In this document: positions 44,954 through 52,931 of the stretch, piece after piece
Layout of the letters: every line of letters starts with the position of its first letter
How positions within the stretch are numbered: the first letter of the stretch is position 1
Notes under the pieces: generated by a model
Seen by the model: the letters and a program-made list of their open reading frames with translations, nothing else
The model's database searches: none
What the model was told of the DNA's origin: nothing
Made by a program: the position numbers and the translations under genes
Assembly (NCBI GenBank): GCA_022710585.1
Contig: JAKLGV010000009.1
Span: 1 to 64,000 of the forward strand
DNA length: 64,000 bases
Direction of reading: 5' to 3'
Source of the DNA: Deltaproteobacteria bacterium
GTDB taxonomy: Bacteria; Desulfobacterota; Syntrophia; Syntrophales; Smithellaceae

Positions 44954-47131
44954 ATGAAAAAGTTTATAACTATAATCGTGACATTGCTTTGTATTTTGCT
45001 TCATGTCGAAATACTTTTTGCAGGGTCAGGTGATTTTAATGCCGATTCCATCACAGATATTCTCTGGCGAAATACATCCACCGGCCAGGTGAACCTCTGG
45101 TTTATGAATGCTGACGGAACCAGAAGCAGTTCCAAGACTCTTCTTACGGATATCAGTTGGACTGTTGCAGAAACAGGCGATGTAAACAATAATGGTATAG
45201 CCGATATATTCTGGCGACAGGCCTCCACCGGAAAAGTGAATTTATGGTTTATGAATGTCGATGGAAGCAGGGCAAGCGCCAGAACGTTGATTACCGATCC
45301 CAGTTGGACGGTTGCGGGAACCGGTGATTTCAACGCTGACGGAAAAAGTGATGTTCTCTGGCGACAGGCGTCCACCGGCAAAGTAACTTTGTGGTTTCTG
45401 AATGCCGATGGAAGCAGAGCCAGTGCTAAAACGCTTATTACGGACGCAAGCTGGACAGTAGCGGGGACCTGTAAATTCAACACGGATGCCATAACCGATA
45501 TTCTCTGGCGACAGGCGTCCACCGGCAAAGTGACTTTATGGTTGATGAACGCTGATGGCACAAGAGCAAGCGCCAGGACGCTGATTACCGATGCCAGTTG
45601 GACGGTAGCGGGAACGGGTTATTTTAATTCTGACAATGTATCGGATATTCTTTGGCGACAAGCGTCCACCGGCAAAGTGACTTTATGGTTGATGAACGCT
45701 GATGGCACAAGAGCAAGCGCCAAGACGTTGATTACCGATGCCAGTTGGACGGTAGCGGGCACCGGCAATATCAACGCCGATTCCATAACCGATATTTTCT
45801 GGCGGCAGGCGTCCACCGGCAAAGTGACTTTATGGTTTATGAAAAATGACGGCACAAGGTTAAGCTATAAAACACTCATGACCGATATGAATCAGACCAT
45901 AGTACCTTTACCATTACCATCCTCGACTCCCGCCTCCGGCAGTCTGGACACGACGTTTGGCGGAGACGGCATTGTCACCACAGCATTAGGCAGCGGGAAT
46001 GAACAAGCCAATGCTGTTGCCATCCAGACAGATGGCAAAATTGTCGTAGCGGGCTATTCCAGTAATGGCAGCAACAATGATTTTGCTGTGGTAAGGTATA
46101 ATACAGACGGCAGTCCGGACGCAACTTTTGGTGGAGGTGACGGCATCGTCACGACTCCGGTTGGCAGCAGTGATGATTATGCCACTGCCATTGGCATCCA
46201 GTCAGACGGCAACATTGTTGTGGCGGGATATTCATGGAATGGCAGTGATTATGATTTTGCCGTAGTGAGATACAATACAGTTGGCAATCTGGATACAACA
46301 TTTGATTCAGATGGCAAGGTAACCACACCGGTTGGCATTGGAGATGACCAGGCCAACGCCGTGGCCATTCAATCAGATGGCAAGATTGTGGTGGCGGGAT
46401 ATTCATGGAATGGCAGCGATTATGATTTTGCCGTAGTGAGATACAATACAGGCGGCAGTCTGGATACAACATTTGATTCAGATGGCAAGATAATCACACC
46501 GATCGGGAGCGGTGATGATCAAGCTTATGCGATGGTCATTCAATCTGACGGAAAGATTATAGTAGCGGGACAGTCAAGTAATGGCAGTGACAACGATTTT
46601 GCTGCAGCTAGGTATAATACGGATGGCAATCTTGATACAACCTTTGGCGGAAACGACGGCATAGTCGTCACATCGTTGGGTGGGGATGATTATGCGCGTG
46701 CAGTTGCTGTTCAGCCTGATAACAAGATCGTGGTCGGGGGATGCAGCGATTATGATTTTGCGTTAATTAGATATGACTCAGGTGGCAATTTGGATACAAC
46801 CTTTGGGGGTGGGGACGGTATTGTGATCACACCCATTGGCAGTGGGATAGACATTGCCGCTGCGCTCACTATCCAACAAGGGAATATAGTAATGGCAGGT
46901 GTTTCTCAGAATGTTAGCAATTTTGATTTTGCATTGGTTAGATACAATATAGATGGCATTATTGATACAACTTTTGGTGGAGTTGATGGTAAAGTAATGA
47001 CACCAATTGGGAGCGGTTGGGATGTGGCCTATGACATTACCATTCAGCCTGCCGACGGCAGAATAGTGGTAGTAGGATATTTCAACAATGGCAGCAACGA
47101 TGATTTTGCCCTTGTAAGGTATTGGCCGTAA
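44954..47131 (+). CDS. Exported FG-GAP/VCBS and delta-60 repeat protein
   Basis: About 725 residues. Signal peptide ends near LFAGS. Six 49-residue FG-GAP/VCBS-like units follow (about 25-320), each containing DILWRQASTGKVxLWxMNADGTR; the DNA repeats with an exact period of 147 bases. Then seven delta-60-type units (about 335-720) of the form LDTTFGGxDGIVxTPxGSG plus DGKIVVAGYSxNGSDxDFAVVRYN. Both parts should form beta-propeller-like blades outside the cell. AAGGAGG lies between an ATG at 44936 and the ATG at 44954, so the latter is chosen. Function is unknown. Confidence 0.9.
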   Translation: MKKFITIIVTLLCILLHVEILFAGSGDFNADSITDILWRNTSTGQVNLWFMNADGTRSSSKTLLTDISWTVAETGDVNNNGIADIFWRQASTGKVNLWFMNVDGSRASARTLITDPSWTVAGTGDFNADGKSDVLWRQASTGKVTLWFLNADGSRASAKTLITDASWTVAGTCKFNTDAITDILWRQASTGKVTLWLMNADGTRASARTLITDASWTVAGTGYFNSDNVSDILWRQASTGKVTLWLMNADGTRASAKTLITDASWTVAGTGNINADSITDIFWRQASTGKVTLWFMKNDGTRLSYKTLMTDMNQTIVPLPLPSSTPASGSLDTTFGGDGIVTTALGSGNEQANAVAIQTDGKIVVAGYSSNGSNNDFAVVRYNTDGSPDATFGGGDGIVTTPVGSSDDYATAIGIQSDGNIVVAGYSWNGSDYDFAVVRYNTVGNLDTTFDSDGKVTTPVGIGDDQANAVAIQSDGKIVVAGYSWNGSDYDFAVVRYNTGGSLDTTFDSDGKIITPIGSGDDQAYAMVIQSDGKIIVAGQSSNGSDNDFAAARYNTDGNLDTTFGGNDGIVVTSLGGDDYARAVAVQPDNKIVVGGCSDYDFALIRYDSGGNLDTTFGGGDGIVITPIGSGIDIAAALTIQQGNIVMAGVSQNVSNFDFALVRYNIDGIIDTTFGGVDGKVMTPIGSGWDVAYDITIQPADGRIVVVGYFNNGSNDDFALVRYWP
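45056..45871 (+). repeat. 147-bp tandem coding repeats
   Basis: Six coding units start at about 45056, 45203, 45350, 45497, 45644 and 45791, exactly 147 bases apart. Units three to six are near-identical over the stretch encoding RQASTGKVTLW, which indicates recent expansion or gene conversion. Confidence 0.85.
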
Positions 47132-47167
47132 TAAGAATTAGAAAACTCTACGGGTAACCGAGATTAA

Positions 47168-47204
47168 AAAGGAGGGCGGCATTAAATTGCCTCCCTTCTT
47201 TTTG
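47168..47204 (+). terminator. Probable terminator after the repeat-protein gene
   Basis: AAGGAGG and CCTCCCTT arms, with one bulge, enclose about 14 bases and run into TTCTTTTTG. It lies about 40 bases past the stop codon. Confidence 0.7.
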
Positions 47205-47258
47205 TTTCTGATTTTCAGACTTTAAATTTAGTCCGAATTCAACGGGAATGAGTTAATA

Positions 47259-47368
47259 GCGCTTACCTTTGAAGAAGTGTCCGCCATCACGGGCGATTCG
47301 CCAAGCGCGGCAAGATGCGCATCTATCGGGGATTGGAAACCCTGAAAAAAATAATTCAAGAAATGTGA
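47259..47368 (+). pseudogene. Frameshifted remnant of a sigma-factor 3' end
   Basis: This stretch aligns with the end of the ECF sigma gene (44754-44865): the remnant reads ALTFEEVSAITGDSPSA, loses one base, and continues KMRIYRGLETLKKIIQEM before a stop. No 5' part is present. It sits directly before the anti-sigma-like gene, where a sigma gene would normally end. It is either the end of the original sigma gene or a duplicate left by insertion of the repeat-protein gene. Confidence 0.88.
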
Positions 47369-47416
47369 CTTTGAGCGTTTGAGATTGTATATAAAACATA
47401 AGGGAGATTTTGAAGT

Positions 47417-48019
47417 ATGTTTGGAAAACAGGATGAAAACTGGTCTCAATTCAGTGATCTAATCGAAATCATTGAAAATTCCGGACAAAAACAGGCGCCG
47501 GAAAATTTTACACCCCATATCATGGCTAGGATTTCTGAAGTAAAAGAAACCGATAAGTCATTATCATTGAGGAATTCATTTGCTACAAAATTTGATTTTG
47601 GATTTAACGCAGCCGTGACCCGCGCGGAATGCGCTTTCTACTTTTTAATTACAGGTTTTTTCTATTTTGTTCTCGGTCTCATTATGATGATCGGCCTTCC
47701 ACTTCCGATCATTATGCAAAACAATGAATGGTTATCTTTTCAGCCTGTCTTTGGTCTTTTACTTGCCGCGGAACTTACACTCCTCGGTATTATAATATAC
47801 AAAAAAGGCGATTCAGCAGTACTGTTCGCTCGTTTGGGGACTGTTTTATACGCGGCTTTGATCATTCTTAATTGTTGGATAGGTGCCTTTTATATTCAAC
47901 CTGCCACAGCTTTATTATTTATAGGGGTTTTTTCTATGACCGGCTTAGTCCTGGCTGTTTTGTTGGGATTAGCGGTTGCGCATTACGATACGGAGAATAT
48001 TTGTTCGGAGGTTAACTGA
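47417..48019 (+). CDS. Anti-sigma-factor-like membrane protein
   Basis: 200 residues. The N-terminus (1-45: FSDLIEIIENSGQKQ, then PENFTPHIMARISEVKE) has the P-x-x-F-x-x-x-I-M-x-x-I pattern common at the start of anti-sigma factor membrane proteins. Four membrane helices follow (about 72-96, 108-127, 135-155 and 160-188). No zinc-binding HxxxCxxC is seen. The position behind sigma-factor sequence supports the call. Its stop overlaps the following prepilin start (TGATG), coupling sigma control to the minor pilins. Confidence 0.65.
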   Translation: MFGKQDENWSQFSDLIEIIENSGQKQAPENFTPHIMARISEVKETDKSLSLRNSFATKFDFGFNAAVTRAECAFYFLITGFFYFVLGLIMMIGLPLPIIMQNNEWLSFQPVFGLLLAAELTLLGIIIYKKGDSAVLFARLGTVLYAALIILNCWIGAFYIQPATALLFIGVFSMTGLVLAVLLGLAVAHYDTENICSEVN

Positions 48020-48486
48020 TGCATCATGTTCTCGGGAAGTTAAAAAATAAACACGGTTTTACAATGATTGAAATCATTTGTATTCTAGTGATCGTAGGTA
48101 TTATTGGAGTCTTTGCGATCACGCGAATGACCAGCACGCAAGATATTGATCTTGCCTCGCAGATTGAAGTTGTTAAGACGCATCTGCGTCAGGCACAAGC
48201 GCGAGCGATGAGTTCCGGCAGACCATGGGGCATCTTTTTTCATAGCAATAAAAAAAGATATTACCTGTTTGACGATGCAGCTAATACAACGAAGGTTTTG
48301 CTTTTAGGTGAAAAAAACGCAGAGGTCGACCTTCAACAAGACAAGAACTCTGCATTGCGCATCGACCCGCCCAGCGGTAACAGGGTGACCTTTAATGCCT
48401 ACGGCAGTCCCGGCACAGCAAATATTGTTCTGACGACGAATGGCGGCAATATTACCATAACAAAGAATACAGGATTTATTCCCTGA
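48019..48486 (+). CDS. Minor prepilin, MshC/GspH-like
   Basis: 155 residues. Leader of 13 ends NKHG; then FTMIEIICILVIVGIIGVFA with Glu at +5. The body has the GspH-type QARAMSSGRPWGIFFHSNKKRYYLF. GGAGG precedes the ATG. It is translationally coupled to the anti-sigma-like gene. It probably forms part of the pilus tip or priming complex. Confidence 0.88.
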   Translation: MHHVLGKLKNKHGFTMIEIICILVIVGIIGVFAITRMTSTQDIDLASQIEVVKTHLRQAQARAMSSGRPWGIFFHSNKKRYYLFDDAANTTKVLLLGEKNAEVDLQQDKNSALRIDPPSGNRVTFNAYGSPGTANIVLTTNGGNITITKNTGFIP

Positions 48487-48506
48487 AGCTTAGCAGGAGG
48501 AATTTT

Positions 48507-48950
48507 ATGCGATCTAGACAAAAATATCAAACACGAAGCGACCGGGGCTTCACGTTGATAGAGGTTATTGTTTCACTTATTGTGGCAGGTATCCTCGGTG
48601 CCATGCTTGTAGCCTTTATGGGATCCCAAATGATGCATAGCGGGGATCCGGTGATTCTCGCGAAAAACGGGGCTTATCTCAATCAGATTATGGAAAAAAT
48701 GGTAGCCGACTATACACGTCTGCAAATTACAAGTCCGGGACCTGCCGGCCTGCAAACATTTGAAGGAAGAGTTAAAACAGCAAATCTATATGGCAGCGGC
48801 TATACCGCAACAGCTACCTATGTTTCGATTCCCGCTACTGGCGCCAATGTCACTGTCTCAAGTTCTTCTTATAATGCCAATGCCAATAACAATCTTCAGG
48901 TTAGTGTTACTTACAAGGGTCTGACAGTGACCGAAATTTTTGGGGGCTAA
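48507..48950 (+). CDS. Minor prepilin, MshD/PilV-like
   Basis: 147 residues. Leader ends SDRG; then FTLIEVIVSLIVAGILGAML. The C-terminus is Ser/Asn/Thr-rich (GANVTVSSSSYNANANNN). AGGAGGA precedes the ATG. It sits between two other prepilin genes and ends five bases before the next start. Confidence 0.87.
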   Translation: MRSRQKYQTRSDRGFTLIEVIVSLIVAGILGAMLVAFMGSQMMHSGDPVILAKNGAYLNQIMEKMVADYTRLQITSPGPAGLQTFEGRVKTANLYGSGYTATATYVSIPATGANVTVSSSSYNANANNNLQVSVTYKGLTVTEIFGG

Positions 48951-48954
48951 AACT

Positions 48955-51900
48955 ATGTTGATGAAAAGATTTTCAGAGATCGGTAAGAGAAAAGTCATCG
49001 AATCAAAAAAAGGTTTTACGCTGATAGAAGTTATCGCCGTGCTGCTGATTGTTGGTGTAATGGCAGCGCTGGGCGGAATGGGTATCGTTCAGGCGGTTAA
49101 AGGATATCTTGCAGTCAAAGAAAACGCAGCGATAACCCAAAAAGCGCAATTGGCCATGTCACGGATCACACGGGAAATCCAGGAAATGATTAGTATGGAA
49201 TCCGGCACTGCCGGAGGAGATAGTGAGGTTCTGCGCATAGTTGGTACAGCCAACTGCCTGACTGATGACAACTGCGTTCGGAGATTGGGGCGTCCCGCTT
49301 CCTCTAATCCCATTAATGTTCGAAATACGGTAAAAATTGTTTTCGGTTCCAATCCTATAAGAGACGGGGATACTCTGATAGACAACGTCACCAATTTTCA
49401 GTTTACCTATTACAGCGGCAATGTGAGCAGTACTTCATGGGCGCCCGGGAATGATGTAAATCTCACAGGTATTGGTGTTAACATGACTGTTAACAGGTCT
49501 GATGGTAAGGCAATCAGTTTCCAGAGCCTTATCGATCCTCGAAACAATGGGAATATGGGGGGTGCAAATGTCCCCTCGGCGGTGCCCCCCGGCACACCGG
49601 CACAGTGGAATGTTAATTGCTTTGTAGCTACCGCCGCTTATGGTGATGCAACACATCCCATGGTACAGATATTACGGGATTTTCGGGACAGAGAACTGAT
49701 TCACTGGCCGGGCGGGAAGGCCTTTATTCATTTGTACTATCAAAACGGCCCGAAGGTGGCCGATATGATTCGCAACCATCCGGCGGCCATGTGGGCTGTT
49801 CGATGTCTGCTGGCACCCATTGTTTACTTTGCCTTTTGCTTGATGTACGCGCCGATGGCAATTCCTTTTATGTTTTTAGTGTCTGTCTTTATTACATTGG
49901 CAGTGTTTTCAGTTTACCGTCGGAAAACCGTTCTCAGTGCCGCTATTGTACGATCACGGGGTAGTATCCTGATTGCCCTAATCATCACGATGGTTGTTAT
50001 GGCTTTGCTGGCGGCGGCCATGCTTCCTATGTTTTCCTCTTCTTATATGAATCAGTTCCATGCCGACCAGGGCCGCAAAGCTTATTTTCTCGCGGAATCC
50101 GGTTACCGATACGCGGCCGGCCGTTTTCTCTGGGCCGGCACTGATCCAGCGCGAGATGCTGTCATACTGGACTTGAACGGCGCAGCGAACGCGGGGAAAA
50201 TCGTCAATCTGCTCAACAATGCCGGCTCATTCAGGACACAGATACAGCCCTTCTGGTTCAATGTGAATTCATTCACCGCAGGTTCCAATAGTCTTGTTAC
50301 AAATGCCCTGGGCAAGATTCCCACGGAGTTTAACAGTAGTTGCAGCGGAGGTACACCTTCTTCGCCTTGCGGATATCTTAAAGTGGGAGACGGCAATACC
50401 TATTCATACAATGTCCGCACTGTCGCCTCAAATGGCATTACTTTCGGCGGTCTTTACAGTTCCTCATCGTCAACTATTTCATCCGGCCAGACAGTTTTGC
50501 CTGTGGCGCAAACTTCCAATGCCACTGCCACGCAGACCCTCACGAATAAAGGAAAACTGAATTTGAGTTCTTACGGTGCCGAACAGTTTCCGGAGTATAA
50601 CGGTATTTTTACTTTTGATTTTATGCCGGGAACAACATTTAACTACATATACCGAAAGGGCACAGTACTTTATAATATTACTCTTGGTGACAAGTCCAGG
50701 CCGTGGTCTAACGTGATTGTGCCTTCAAATACTAAATTGATTCTTGAAAAGTTCCTACGCATCACCTCAACCGGTACAACGAAAGGCGGGGCTACCCGTC
50801 AGGTGAGTTATGACACATCGCTTACATGGCTTTCGGGAGCAGGCGGAAAAGTGCCTGTGGAGGATCAAATTGGCGAAAAAGAATCCGATTTAATCTTTCC
50901 GCCAAATACCGTTACCGTTACTAATACGATTAATGTCGCACAGATGAAGGACATACCTGCACTTAGCTCATTATTTCCGGGCTTTGTGGGATGGATACTG
51001 AGTATTGTCGAAGCCATATTTGGATTTTTCGATCTAGTGCATGATTGGGTATTTAGCGATTGCGACAGTTTTAATCCTGCGTTAAACTTTATTGCAGCCA
51101 ATCCAACCCAATTGACTTATGACCCTGCCCAGGCATGGGTGGATGGCCAGGGTTTCCTGTCCTACGACATTCAGGTGAAAGTTGAAGCAGAGGGTCAAAA
51201 ACACTTCTTTGCCGGGCCGACCTTCCGGGGAAGAAATGACGCGTCGGGGCGATTTGCTTCGTACGGTGTTTCTTTTGCCAGGGCAAAACGTTATTCACAC
51301 CCGGGTGATTTAGGAGGCTGTACTGCCTGCTACGCAGTTGACCAATTCGGTCCCTTGTTTGGCCCGGTGGAAGATACACCACTATGGCGATATGGTCCGA
51401 TCGGTTCATGTCCTGTTGCTCCTTCTGCCGGCTTGGAGAAGGAAGGTGACCCCGACGTGTGTAGTGCCGGTCCGGACCGTCCTGAATTTGAATATAGCCT
51501 GCCTGCAATCATCCTCTGGAAAATTGTTGGGGGCAAACCGCAGATGATTGCTTACCGGATTCTATCTGCGGCCGACGGCATCGTTTCTTACGACTCTTCC
51601 ACGAATGCATGGCGACTGAATCCGAATTATTCCACGCTGATGGTTCGCGTTGCCGAGGGATACGCCATAACTTTTAATAATGGCACTTCAGAGATTAAAA
51701 AGAATGATATCATCACCAATGCAGGCAATACCAGAAGAGCCCAGGTTGTGGCGGCGATTCTGGACAGCGGATCCTGGGCCGATGGTAACGCCGCCGGTAC
51801 CCTGGTTGTTAGTAATGTTCGCAATGGATCCGGCACATTCAGCGGGGCGATTAATAAAGGCGGCACGCAGGTGGCCAATGCTACCAACTTTGATCAGAAC

Positions 51901-52767
51901 AAGAGAAATTACATCAGTGCTTATTTCAGCCATCCGGGACCGGCTGACCAGGGCACACCCAATAACGTGGTAACAGACAACAACAGACATGCCAATCAAA
52001 TTGGCCAGCATAACTGGCCGCCTGATAATCCGTCCGATCTTGCCGCCGGCAATGATTACTTTACGCTGGTCCAATGGGCAGGAACGGCAAATGATACAAA
52101 AGCTGATACCGTATTCTATTCAGATTGTTCATCAGGTTGGTCATTTGAGAAAAAGCATAGTTTCTTTGGCATTCCCTATAGCAACTGGAGTCACATATTG
52201 GGTAATATGTTTGTTGCCGCAGGAAACCTTGAAGAATTTGCCACATCCCCAACCTTTACGGTTAACGCCGGCGTGACCTATGAAGTGGATGTTGTTCTTG
52301 GCCTTGCCTCTCTAGATGCCGGGATGCATGTTTATTTCGGGTGCCAGCGAGCTTACATTCCCTTGCAGCACGGCATGGCTGCCAAACATTTTAAGGTACA
52401 ATTCAGGCCGACTGTTGCAGATCTTGGTGGTACCAGCAAAGACATTTCAATTCGATTCCGTCCGGATGAACCGACCAGTGCCACCATTTATTCTGTTACA
52501 GTAACCCCCTTTATTAATGGTGCGTTAGGGTCACAGAAAGCCGTCATCAGGGATTCAGATCTAACAAGTCCAAGTCCAAATACCTGCCTAACGAATACTT
52601 CGTTTACCTGCGGGGCGTCAGATTTTGAATTCGGCATCAATAATGCCGGTGATACATTCGGCCTGCTGACCATCGGTGAGACTGGGAAGTACATTTCCTA
52701 TGATGACTGGTGGATTAGAATGGATTTAAAAAAGGGGACTTCGTTATACCCGCCCATTCAGCATTAA
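48955..52767 (+). CDS. Fused minor prepilin, CFI-box/CTERM-like region and PilX/MshQ-like protein
   Basis: About 1270 residues in one uninterrupted frame. Part one (1-220) is a PilW/MshO-like prepilin: leader to Gly20, FTLIEVIAVLLIVGVMAALG. Part two (about 222-325) begins CFVATAAYGDATHP and ends in hydrophobic segments and YRRKT, the layout of a CFI-box C-terminal sorting region. Part three (about 333 on) begins RSRGSILIALIITMVVMALL and FLAESGYRYAAGR, as PilX-like proteins do, then a large beta-rich MshQ-like body. The ATG at 48955 has GGGGG upstream. It looks like two genes joined by loss of a stop; proteolytic processing could separate them. Confidence 0.85.
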   Translation: MLMKRFSEIGKRKVIESKKGFTLIEVIAVLLIVGVMAALGGMGIVQAVKGYLAVKENAAITQKAQLAMSRITREIQEMISMESGTAGGDSEVLRIVGTANCLTDDNCVRRLGRPASSNPINVRNTVKIVFGSNPIRDGDTLIDNVTNFQFTYYSGNVSSTSWAPGNDVNLTGIGVNMTVNRSDGKAISFQSLIDPRNNGNMGGANVPSAVPPGTPAQWNVNCFVATAAYGDATHPMVQILRDFRDRELIHWPGGKAFIHLYYQNGPKVADMIRNHPAAMWAVRCLLAPIVYFAFCLMYAPMAIPFMFLVSVFITLAVFSVYRRKTVLSAAIVRSRGSILIALIITMVVMALLAAAMLPMFSSSYMNQFHADQGRKAYFLAESGYRYAAGRFLWAGTDPARDAVILDLNGAANAGKIVNLLNNAGSFRTQIQPFWFNVNSFTAGSNSLVTNALGKIPTEFNSSCSGGTPSSPCGYLKVGDGNTYSYNVRTVASNGITFGGLYSSSSSTISSGQTVLPVAQTSNATATQTLTNKGKLNLSSYGAEQFPEYNGIFTFDFMPGTTFNYIYRKGTVLYNITLGDKSRPWSNVIVPSNTKLILEKFLRITSTGTTKGGATRQVSYDTSLTWLSGAGGKVPVEDQIGEKESDLIFPPNTVTVTNTINVAQMKDIPALSSLFPGFVGWILSIVEAIFGFFDLVHDWVFSDCDSFNPALNFIAANPTQLTYDPAQAWVDGQGFLSYDIQVKVEAEGQKHFFAGPTFRGRNDASGRFASYGVSFARAKRYSHPGDLGGCTACYAVDQFGPLFGPVEDTPLWRYGPIGSCPVAPSAGLEKEGDPDVCSAGPDRPEFEYSLPAIILWKIVGGKPQMIAYRILSAADGIVSYDSSTNAWRLNPNYSTLMVRVAEGYAITFNNGTSEIKKNDIITNAGNTRRAQVVAAILDSGSWADGNAAGTLVVSNVRNGSGTFSGAINKGGTQVANATNFDQNKRNYISAYFSHPGPADQGTPNNVVTDNNRHANQIGQHNWPPDNPSDLAAGNDYFTLVQWAGTANDTKADTVFYSDCSSGWSFEKKHSFFGIPYSNWSHILGNMFVAAGNLEEFATSPTFTVNAGVTYEVDVVLGLASLDAGMHVYFGCQRAYIPLQHGMAAKHFKVQFRPTVADLGGTSKDISIRFRPDEPTSATIYSVTVTPFINGALGSQKAVIRDSDLTSPSPNTCLTNTSFTCGASDFEFGINNAGDTFGLLTIGETGKYISYDDWWIRMDLKKGTSLYPPIQH

Positions 52768-52787
52768 AATTTTGCTGCGAATCAACA

Positions 52788-52830
52788 AAGGCCGGCATCT
52801 TCACGCAAGATGCCGGCCTTCTTCTTTTGT
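52788..52830 (+). terminator. Strong terminator after the prepilin operon
   Basis: AAGGCCGGCATCTT (52788-52801) pairs perfectly with AAGATGCCGGCCTT (52807-52820) over a five-base loop, followed by CTTCTTTTG. Confidence 0.93.
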
Positions 52831-52852
52831 GAAATAATCCTTGCGTTAATAT

Positions 52853-52880
52853 TTGACTTTTTTCTCTTATGTGTTATCTT
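52853..52880 (+). promoter_or_regulatory. Probable sigma-70 promoter of pepA
   Basis: TTGACT (52853-52858) and TATCTT (52875-52880) are 16 bases apart, directly after the terminator and about 50 bases before the pepA start. Confidence 0.5.
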
Positions 52881-52931
52881 CCGTGGCCAATCAACAAATA
52901 AAATTGATTTCTGAACAGGAGGGGGAGAGTA

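Noticed and set aside
45056-45871. Regularly spaced identical DNA blocks that might suggest a CRISPR array
   Set aside because: The 147-base period is in frame and encodes protein repeats; there are no short palindromic repeats with unique spacers.
47232-47260. A complete second sigma-factor gene upstream of the anti-sigma-like gene
   Set aside because: Only about 110 bases match the sigma 3' end, with a frameshift and a stop upstream; the 5' part is missing.
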